From Streptosporangiaceae bacterium (GTDB lineage: Bacteria > Actinomycetota > Actinomycetes > Streptosporangiales > Streptosporangiaceae): a stretch of DNA of 6,372 nt. The stretch is taken from contig JASIGS010000500.1 in assembly GCA_030052355.1 (NCBI GenBank), positions 1-6,372 on the forward strand, written 5' to 3'. The first letter of the stretch is position 1, and each line of letters opens with the position of its first letter. Below, one piece after another: positions 1 to 5,284 of this stretch. The translations under genes were made by a program, and so were the position numbers. A model generated the notes under the pieces. It worked only from the letters and a program-made list of their open reading frames with translations, was not told where the DNA came from and did not search any database.

Positions 1-2877
1 ATAGCGGAACGCCCTGCGCATGACCGGCGTGCTGAACGGGTTCGGCGAGAGCAGCAAGTCCCACTTGGCCACGTCGGCGGCGAGGTGATCGAGATACCTG
101 GTGCCGCTGGTGAACTGCGGCAGCGGCACGTCGAAGCCGATCTTCTTCAGCACCGTGCCGTGCCAGGTCTGCACGTAGACCTGGCCGGGCCGCTTGCCGA
201 ATCGGGCAGGCATGTCGTCGTTCGAGATCACGTACTTCGACCTGGCGAGCGCGTCCCAGTAGTCGGGCGTGCCGTCCAGCACGGCCGTGCCACCGTCGGG
301 CACCGGCACCGACCAGTCGCTGACCACCCAGACGTGCTCCCGGGCGTCGCCGCGGCGGCGCAGCTCGGTCGCTATGCCGAGCGGGTTGTCGCTGCACTGC
401 TTGCCGGCGAAGCTGATGAACACCACGCTGTCCCTCGCCGGCAGCCGCTGCCGGAGCGGGTAGTACACGTCCCGCACCGCCTTGCGGCGCAGCCTGCCCC
501 GGTCAGCCGGGCCGAGCACCGGACCGGCAGTCAGCACCGGATTGCCGTGCCCGGTGGTACGCAGCGCGTAGCTCTTCCTGCCGATCACCCTCGTGTCCGT
601 GCCGGACGCCAGCTCGTAGACCGGCGCGTCGCCGGCGCCGTCCTGAGCACCCGCGGGCCGCAGCAGCAGCTGCCAGGTGCCGTCGCGCAGCGGGCCGGTG
701 CGCCCGAACGACGGCATCGCCGCCACCGGGATGTCGACGCTGAACCTGTCGCCGTCGCAGCGAGCGGCGAGGACGTGCACGTCGGCCGAGCCCTGCCTGG
801 CCAGCACCGCCTCGCAGCCCCGGCCTGCGGCTCCGAAGTAGCTGCCGCGTAGCGTCAGCACGCCGTCCGCCGACCACGAGTGCTCCGACACCACCGGCCG
901 GAGCGGCCGGCACACGAGTGCCGCGTCGCCGTCAGCCGCCGCCTCGACCGCGACCTCCTGCCCGCCGACCTGGTACCGGAAGCCTCTTCCAGGAGGGAAC
1001 GCCACCCGGACCGGGCGACCGCTACTGGGCACGACGCACAGCCGCCACTCAGGCGGGCTGCCGGAGCGCAGCAACTCGGCAGGCACCGCGGCGCGTAGCC
1101 GCACGCCGGACTCCGGCAGTGCGGAAACCGTCGTGGCCAGCGGCCGGGGTGTCGCGTCGCCTGCAGGGCTGATGAGTCCAAGCGCAGGCGGCTCCTGGCC
1201 AGATCCGTGCTGACCGGGGGGACGACCCTCCGAAACCCCCGGCAAGGGCCTGAAGTCCGCCTCGACGACGAGTTCGTCCCCGGCAAGCTCGCAGCCGCGC
1301 AGCTCGGCCGGGGTCCTGCTGACCTGGACGTGCAGGCGGAGCCCGGCCCACCGGGCACCGAGCCTGACCCCCGGCGCGACCTGGCCTGCTGCCGGATGCT
1401 CAGACCCTGGCACCGGCGAGTGCACCCGGACCGCACGCCAGGTGGTCCGGCCACGGACGAGCAGGAAGGCGTCCCAGTCGCCGGTCAGCCAGCGGCCCGC
1501 CACGTTGAACCACTTCGGGCTGATGACGCAGCGGAAGCCTGCCCAGTCGTAGTGGTACCGGTCCTGGCCGGACTGGGCGTTGGCCTCGAGGTTCCGGACC
1601 GACGTGACCGGCACGACGATCGGCGGCCTGCCCTTGGTCAGCGGGCGCAGGACCATGATCTTCGTGGTGTACCGGCGCTCGCCGACGTCGACAGACGGCA
1701 CGTAGGCGAACCCGGAGATGACCAGGCTGCCGCCCTCAAACCCGACGTGCTGCACCCCGATCACGGGGTCTAGCTCGCGCCAGCCGACCTTGTAGACGCT
1801 GGCCGGGACGCGCAGGCTGGCGTCGTTCCTGAATGGAAGGTCCGCGCGGAACCTGCCGCGCTCCTTCACCACGGGCACCCGGGCCATGGGCGTGGCGCTC
1901 AGGTAGCGGGAGTACTCAAGCAGCTGGGCCGGCATCTTGCTCGCGACCAGGTGGTAGGCCAGCCTGTGGGTGGACGGCAGGCTGCGCAGCACGCCGGGAT
2001 CGACCTGGCTCAGGTACCTGCCGGTGAGCTCGACGAACTCGGCCAGGTACTCGTCGCTGGTGCGGCTCAGGTCCGGCACGTACAGCCACAGGTCGTTGAA
2101 CAGGGCCTTGCGCTGGTGCTCGCCGACCAGCCTGGCCGGCTGCTGCTCGCGCAGGAACGCGTCGATCGCGAGCAGGGCGGTGATCCGGTCCCTGAAGTTC
2201 TGGATGCTGGCGCGGGACTGCGTGATCGACCGGCCGCCCTCCCGCTCCCGCCAGTAGTAGATGGTGTCTGGAATGGTGTCGACGGCCCTGGCCAGCACGT
2301 GGGCCTTGGTCATGAGCTGGAGGTCCTCCCAGACCATGCCCTCCGGGAACTCCAGCCCGTGCGCATCCCAGAACGACTTGCGGAACATCTTGTTCCACAC
2401 CGAGACGTCGAAGAACAGGCTCTCGTTCCGGCTGATGTGGGTGCCGGTCAGCCGGGCCTTGACCGCGCGGGCGTGCATCGGGGACGGCGTCAGCCCGCCG
2501 GGCCCGAGCCTGAGCACCCCGCCGGACACCAGGTCAGACCCTGACTTCTCCAGCACGGCGAGCATGCGCTCGAGCGACTGCGGTGGCAGCACGTCGTCGG
2601 AGTCAACGAAGGCCAGAAACTCGCCGCTCGCCCGCCGGACGCCCTGATTGCGGGCGTAGCCGGGTCCCCCGTTCTGAACCTGTACCAGCGTGAACCGCGG
2701 GTCAGCCGCCGCCTGGTCGGCCGCGACCTTGGCGCTGCCGTCGGCCGAGCCGTCGTCGACCATGATGACCTCGAAGTCGGCGAACGACTGGGCAGCTATC
2801 GAAGCCAGGCAGTCGCCGAGCAGGTCCTCGTCGTCATGGAACGGGACGACGACGCTGATCCGAGGACCTGAAACCAC
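1..2877 (-). CDS. Bifunctional family 2 glycosyltransferase / CDP-glycerol glycerophosphotransferase (TagF-like), 3' end outside window
   Basis: The frame is open for 959 residues, from a GTG at 2877 to the window edge, with no stop. It is the only possible start, because the in-frame TAA of the upstream hydratase lies 9 nt before it. Residues about 6-115 are a GT2 (GT-A fold) domain: ISVVVPFHDDED, VDDGS at 40-44, and the DSDD metal/nucleotide-sugar motif at 92-95. WEDL at 183-186 and YYWRERE at 207-213 follow, as in TagF-type GT2 domains. Residues about 340-800 look beta-rich, with two similar modules. From about 815 the glycerophosphotransferase domain begins: FISFAGKQCSDNP (820-832), a Y-x-I-S-N motif (902 region precursor at about 882-886) and WHGT (905-908), whose H906 matches a catalytic His of TagF. 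Known members polymerise or prime polyol-phosphate wall polymers at the inner membrane face. The acceptor and sugar cannot be told. Roughly 200-250 C-terminal residues, including the second catalytic His, are missing from the window. Confidence 0.93.
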   Translation of the reverse strand, partial: MVSGPRISVVVPFHDDEDLLGDCLASIAAQSFADFEVIMVDDGSADGSAKVAADQAAADPRFTLVQVQNGGPGYARNQGVRRASGEFLAFVDSDDVLPPQSLERMLAVLEKSGSDLVSGGVLRLGPGGLTPSPMHARAVKARLTGTHISRNESLFFDVSVWNKMFRKSFWDAHGLEFPEGMVWEDLQLMTKAHVLARAVDTIPDTIYYWREREGGRSITQSRASIQNFRDRITALLAIDAFLREQQPARLVGEHQRKALFNDLWLYVPDLSRTSDEYLAEFVELTGRYLSQVDPGVLRSLPSTHRLAYHLVASKMPAQLLEYSRYLSATPMARVPVVKERGRFRADLPFRNDASLRVPASVYKVGWRELDPVIGVQHVGFEGGSLVISGFAYVPSVDVGERRYTTKIMVLRPLTKGRPPIVVPVTSVRNLEANAQSGQDRYHYDWAGFRCVISPKWFNVAGRWLTGDWDAFLLVRGRTTWRAVRVHSPVPGSEHPAAGQVAPGVRLGARWAGLRLHVQVSRTPAELRGCELAGDELVVEADFRPLPGVSEGRPPGQHGSGQEPPALGLISPAGDATPRPLATTVSALPESGVRLRAAVPAELLRSGSPPEWRLCVVPSSGRPVRVAFPPGRGFRYQVGGQEVAVEAAADGDAALVCRPLRPVVSEHSWSADGVLTLRGSYFGAAGRGCEAVLARQGSADVHVLAARCDGDRFSVDIPVAAMPSFGRTGPLRDGTWQLLLRPAGAQDGAGDAPVYELASGTDTRVIGRKSYALRTTGHGNPVLTAGPVLGPADRGRLRRKAVRDVYYPLRQRLPARDSVVFISFAGKQCSDNPLGIATELRRRGDAREHVWVVSDWSVPVPDGGTAVLDGTPDYWDALARSKYVISNDDMPARFGKRPGQVYVQTWHGTVLKKIGFDVPLPQFTSGTRYLDHLAADVAKWDLLLSPNPFSTPVMRRAFRY

Positions 2878-2880
2878 GCC

Positions 2881-2894
2881 GCGAGCTTACTCGC
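2881..2894 (-). other. Short hairpin spanning the hydratase stop and glycosyltransferase start region
   Basis: In the mRNA, GCGAG and CTCGC form a perfect 5-bp stem around a UAAG loop that contains the hydratase stop codon. The 3' arm ends 3 nt before the GTG start. The only purine-rich sequence available as ribosome site (GGCGAG) is partly inside the 5' arm. Ribosomes finishing the hydratase would open the stem, so coupling of translation is plausible. The stem is short and could be coincidence. Confidence 0.35.
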
Positions 2895-3651
2895 CGCGCC
2901 AGTTGGGCTGCCGTTTCTCCGCGAACGCCATCGCGCCCTCCCGGGCGTCAGCGGACGCGAACACGGGGCCGATGATCTCGCCCTGCCGGCCGAACGCCGA
3001 GGCGCTGTCCCAGTCCGCCGACTCGACGATGATCCGCTTGGTGGCTGCCAGCGCGAGCGGCCCGCCCTGTGCCACCCGGCCGGCCAGGTCGCGCGCCGCC
3101 TGCAGCGCCTCGCCGGCTGCCACTATCTCGCTGACAAGGCCGGCCTGGTGCAGCCGCGCCGCGGGGAAGTGCTCGCCGGTCAGCGCGATCTCCATGGCGA
3201 GGTGGTAGGGAACGCGCTTGGGCAGCCGCAGCAGGCCGCCCGCGCCGGCCACCAGGCCGCGCCTGACCTCCGGCAGGCCGAACTTGGCCTGCTCACTCGC
3301 GACCACGAGGTCGCAGGCCAGGGCCAGCTCGAAGCCGCCGGCCAGCGCGTAGCCTTCCACGGCCGCGATGATCGGCTTGACCGGCGGCCGCTGCACGATG
3401 CCGCCGAATCCGCGGTCGGCCGCGACGGGGGCGTCCCCGGCCAGGAAGCCCTTGAGGTCCATCCCGGCGCTGAACGTGCCGCCCGCGCCGGTGAGCACGA
3501 GCACGCGGATGCCGGAGTCCGCGTCGAACTCGTCGATGGCGGCCGCTATGCCGCGCGCGACCGCGCCGTTGACCGCGTTGCGGGCCTCCGGCCGGTTGAT
3601 GGTGATGACGGCGATGCCGTCACTGACCTCGGTCAGGACTGCTTCAGGCAT
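2887..3651 (-). CDS. Enoyl-CoA hydratase/isomerase family protein (crotonase fold, EchA1-like)
   Basis: This 254-residue protein has the usual length for a single-domain crotonase. NRPEARNAVN (19-28) opens the fold. FSAGMDLK (60-67) supplies the first oxyanion-hole amide. ALAGGFELALACDL (102-115) supplies the second, with Glu108. FGLPEVRRGL (124-133) carries Glu128. Glu108 and Glu128 match the two catalytic glutamates of true hydratases (Glu144/Glu164 in rat), so hydration of trans-2-enoyl-CoA to 3-hydroxyacyl-CoA is the best guess. From memory the closest well-known relative is mycobacterial EchA1; that is recollection, not a search. The protein should be cytosolic. The ATG at 3651 lies 5 nt after the dehydrogenase stop. 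The sequence AAGTAGGA, overlapping that stop, serves as ribosome binding site, implying translational coupling. The chain ends GRGE-like (NWRGE) in TAA, 9 nt before the glycosyltransferase start. Chain-length preference is unknown. Confidence 0.95.
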   Translation of the reverse strand: MPEAVLTEVSDGIAVITINRPEARNAVNGAVARGIAAAIDEFDADSGIRVLVLTGAGGTFSAGMDLKGFLAGDAPVAADRGFGGIVQRPPVKPIIAAVEGYALAGGFELALACDLVVASEQAKFGLPEVRRGLVAGAGGLLRLPKRVPYHLAMEIALTGEHFPAARLHQAGLVSEIVAAGEALQAARDLAGRVAQGGPLALAATKRIIVESADWDSASAFGRQGEIIGPVFASADAREGAMAFAEKRQPNWRGE

Positions 3652-3656
3652 GTGTC

Positions 3657-4430
3657 CTACTTCGGCTGGAAGCGGATGCCCGCGTCGAAGCGGACGACCT
3701 CGGCGTTCATGTAGTCGTTCTCGATCAGCGCCCGGACCAGGTGGGCGAACTCAGCGGCGGTGCCCATCCGCTTCGGGAACACGATCGGCGCCACCATCTT
3801 GGTCCTGAACTCCTCGGCCGCCGGGCCGGTGCCGTAGATCGGCGTGTCGATGATGCCGGGAGCGATGGTGTTCACCCTGATGCCGACGACCGACAGGTCG
3901 CGGGAGGCCGGCACGGTCATGCCGATGATCCCGCCCTTAGAGGCGGAGTACGCGAGCTGGCCGGTCTGGCCCTCGATGCCGGCCACCGACGCGGTGTTGA
4001 TCACCACGCCGCGCTGGCCGTCCGCGTCGGCCGGCTCGGTCTTCGCCACGGCCGCCGCGCCGATGCTCATGAGGTTGAAGGTGCCGACCAGGTTGATGTC
4101 GATCACCTTCTGGAACGTGGCCCTGTCGTGCGGTGAGCCGTCGCGGCCGACGGTCCGCTGCGCCCAGCCGATGCCCGCGCAGTTGATCACCACGCGCAGC
4201 GGGCCGCCGGCGGACGCCGCCGTGTCGACGGCTGCCTGCACCGCGGCGGTGTCGCTGACGTCGGTGCTGACGAAGACCCCGCCGATCTCCTTCGCGAGCG
4301 CTTCGCCGCGATCGGCGTTCAGGTCAGCGATGACGACCTTGCTGCCGGCCTTGGCCAGCTCCCTGGCGGTCGCCTCGCCGAGGCCGCTCGCACCGCCGGA
4401 CACGATTGAGGTGGTTCCGTTCAGTTCCAT
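3657..4430 (-). CDS. SDR-family 3-hydroxyacyl-CoA dehydrogenase, HSD17B10-like (type II HADH)
   Basis: This classical short-chain dehydrogenase/reductase has 257 residues. The Rossmann glycine motif is SGGASGLG (11-18), with Ser in place of the usual Thr. Asp36 ends beta-2 and favours NAD(H). NCAG lies at 83-86. The catalytic tetrad is complete: Asn113, Ser148, Tyr161 and Lys165 (YSASK). Two long stretches match the human HSD17B10 pattern rather than FabG: LAYSASKGGIIGMT and IRVNTIAPGIIDTP, then the tail FPKRMGTAAEFAHLVRALIE and VVRFDAGIRFQP. Family members oxidise (S)-3-hydroxyacyl-CoA, branched 2-methyl-3-hydroxyacyl-CoA or hydroxysteroids. With the hydratase 5 nt downstream this gives two successive beta-oxidation steps, with no acyl-CoA dehydrogenase or thiolase in view. 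The ATG at 4430 lacks a clear Shine-Dalgarno sequence; a hairpin with GTAAGCT precedes it. The 54-nt gap to tetR shows no convincing terminator. Confidence 0.94.
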   Translation of the reverse strand: MELNGTTSIVSGGASGLGEATARELAKAGSKVVIADLNADRGEALAKEIGGVFVSTDVSDTAAVQAAVDTAASAGGPLRVVINCAGIGWAQRTVGRDGSPHDRATFQKVIDINLVGTFNLMSIGAAAVAKTEPADADGQRGVVINTASVAGIEGQTGQLAYSASKGGIIGMTVPASRDLSVVGIRVNTIAPGIIDTPIYGTGPAAEEFRTKMVAPIVFPKRMGTAAEFAHLVRALIENDYMNAEVVRFDAGIRFQPK

Positions 4431-4433
4431 GCG

Positions 4434-4461
4434 GCGGAGCTTACTTGCCGGTAGCCTCCGC
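4434..4461 (-). other. Inverted repeat in the leader of the SDR gene, in the 54-nt tetR-SDR gap
   Basis: GCGGAG and CTCCGC form a perfect 6-bp inverted repeat around a 16-nt loop. The 3' arm ends 3 nt before the SDR ATG. The only GGAGG in the gap is partly in the 5' arm, about 25 nt from the ATG, too far to serve as a ribosome site unless the hairpin folds and brings it closer. No T-tract follows, so it is not an intrinsic terminator. The loop and 3' arm include GTAAGCT. Confidence 0.35.
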
Positions 4462-4484
4462 GTCCCGACCGGGGCCGGGTTCGC

Positions 4485-5198
4485 TCAGCCCGCCGTGGTC
4501 ACCTTGGCCAGCGGCAGCACGAGCTGGCGGACGAAGCTGGCCGTGTCCGGCCAGGGGAATCCCGGGACCGCGATCCGCAGCGTCACGGCGCCGTGCAGCG
4601 CGACCCACACGGCGGTCGCGTCGGTCACCACGTCGGTGCTGGCCGAGACGCCGGATCGGACGCAGTTCTCCAGGCCGTCCAGCAGGGTCGCGAACGCCTC
4701 AGCGCCGAACTCCATCCGTGGTCGGCCGTCCGGTCCGATCGGGATGCGCTCGCCCGAGTCGGCCGCTCCGGCCAGCACGGCGATCCGCCGCCGCGAGAAG
4801 ACGGCGTCGTAGCGGGCCGGTTGCGCCAGCCCGAACTCGACGTACGCGGTGCAGCCGGCGATGAGCCGGCCGACGGGGTCATCGCCTGCCGCGGCGAGCC
4901 CCGCCTCGATCGCCTCGAGCAGGTGGCCGAAGATCCGGACCACGACAGCCTGCAGGATCTCGTCGCGATCGGCGAAGTGGGCGTAGATCGACGGCGCGGC
5001 GATCCCTGCCTCCCTGGCTACCGCCCGGAGGGTGACCGCCTCATCGCTGCCGGTGCGGTCGATAAGCGCGAGTGCCGCGGACACGATCTCGCCGGACAGT
5101 CTGGCTCCCTCGCCGCGGGCGTTGCGCTGCCGGCGGGACGACGGCCGGTCAGCCACGGTCGCGGCGGCTGGACCGGAGTTCCTGACGGGAAAGTTCAC
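4485..5198 (-). CDS. TetR/AcrR-family transcriptional repressor with WHG-type C-terminal domain
   Basis: The 237-residue protein starts at GTG 5198. The upstream ATG and GTG in other frames run straight into stops. GTG at 5156 (Val15) is a possible later start, but has no better ribosome site. After a basic, disordered N-terminus (RRQRNARGEGARL, 22-34) comes a TetR_N domain, about 33-85. Its helix-turn-helix reads TLRAVAREAGIAAPSIYAHF at 56-75, followed by DRDEIL. The C-terminal ligand/dimer domain holds VWVALHGAVTLR, with W198, H202 and G203, as in the WHG (TetR_C_33) type. The protein is expected to bind DNA as a dimer and release it on binding a small hydrophobic ligand. It is divergent from an MFS exporter over two palindromes and sits first in an operon with acyl-CoA enzymes. 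It therefore probably represses both directions, including itself. The ligand cannot be read from sequence. Confidence 0.94.
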   Translation of the reverse strand: MNFPVRNSGPAAATVADRPSSRRQRNARGEGARLSGEIVSAALALIDRTGSDEAVTLRAVAREAGIAAPSIYAHFADRDEILQAVVVRIFGHLLEAIEAGLAAAGDDPVGRLIAGCTAYVEFGLAQPARYDAVFSRRRIAVLAGAADSGERIPIGPDGRPRMEFGAEAFATLLDGLENCVRSGVSASTDVVTDATAVWVALHGAVTLRIAVPGFPWPDTASFVRQLVLPLAKVTTAG

Positions 5199-5206
5199 GG
5201 TCTCAC

Positions 5207-5236
5207 TTTACATCCGTAAGCTAAAAGATTTATGCT
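5207..5236 (+). promoter_or_regulatory. Probable sigma-70-type promoter of the MFS exporter
   Basis: The -35 candidate TTTACA (5207-5212) matches TTGACA at five of six positions. TATGCT (5231-5236) is an acceptable -10 after an 18-nt spacer. Transcription would begin near 5243, about 40 nt before the exporter ATG. The -10 lies inside the left palindrome and the right palindrome covers the start of the transcript, so a bound repressor would block it. No equally good promoter for tetR could be picked out on the other strand. Confidence 0.55.
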
Positions 5237-5264
5237 TCCCTTCGTAAGCTAACATATGTAAGCT
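5216..5264 (+). repeat. Phased GTAAGCT heptamer repeats, 14-nt period
   Basis: Exact GTAAGCT occurs at 5216-5222, 5244-5250 and 5258-5264. A degenerate copy, TTATGCT (5 of 7), falls at 5230-5236. All four begin exactly 14 nt apart. The array lies wholly between the divergent tetR and exporter starts, in an A/T-rich island (about 36% G+C by hand count for 5206-5272). The two palindromes described separately are built from successive pairs of these units. Confidence 0.75.
5218..5237. promoter_or_regulatory. Putative TetR operator O1 (weaker palindrome)
   Basis: AAGCTAAAAGATTTATGCTT is a 20-bp imperfect palindrome: 7 of 10 half-site positions pair, with the outer AAGC/GCTT perfect. It overlaps the exporter -10 element. 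Its centre is 28 bp from that of the second palindrome. Assignment to the adjacent TetR is inferred from position and symmetry. Confidence 0.6.
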
Positions 5265-5265
5265 T
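5246..5265. promoter_or_regulatory. Putative TetR operator O2 (strong palindrome)
   Basis: AAGCTAACATATGTAAGCTT is a 20-bp palindrome centred on CATATG, with 9 of 10 half-site positions pairing. It lies just downstream of the predicted exporter transcription start and upstream of its ribosome site. It is the best operator candidate for the divergent TetR. Binding here would also sit upstream of, or within, any tetR promoter, giving autoregulation of the tetR operon. Confidence 0.7.
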
Positions 5266-5266
5266 T

Positions 5267-5272
5267 AGGAAG
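5267..5272 (+). promoter_or_regulatory. Ribosome binding site of the MFS exporter
   Basis: AGGAAG is the only purine-rich Shine-Dalgarno-like string before the ATG at 5285. The 12-nt spacing is longer than usual. The next in-frame methionine codon is much further in, past the helix 1 signature, so this start is kept. Confidence 0.45.
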
Positions 5273-5284
5273 CGGGAACGCCCC

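Noticed and set aside
894..910. Perfect 7-bp inverted repeat with a 3-nt loop (CCGGCCG/CGGCCGG), considered as a terminator
   Set aside because: It lies inside the glycosyltransferase coding frame with no T-tract. Strong G/C palindromes arise by chance in such sequence.
85..1773. Plus-strand frames (85-852, 1207-1773) and minus-strand out-of-frame frames (855-1454, 503-913) over the left part
   Set aside because: The minus-strand frame of the GT2-TagF protein is open throughout and shows conserved motifs at both ends. The others are Arg/Ala/Gly/Pro-rich shadows.
4438..4444. Single GTAAGCT (minus strand) before SDR, and another at 2884-2890, considered as extra TetR operators
   Set aside because: Neither has a matching second half-site forming the 20-bp palindrome seen at 5218-5265, and one is partly the hydratase stop codon. 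They are kept only as a leader-similarity observation.
4431..4484. Intrinsic terminator between tetR and SDR
   Set aside because: The only clear inverted repeat has a 16-nt loop, no following T-run, and ends 3 nt before the SDR start codon, so readthrough from tetR is more likely.
3844..4812. A 322-codon plus-strand frame across the SDR gene and the 3' end of tetR
   Set aside because: It overlaps two well-supported genes on the opposite strand, and its Ala/Ser/Thr/Pro-rich composition has no recognisable domain.
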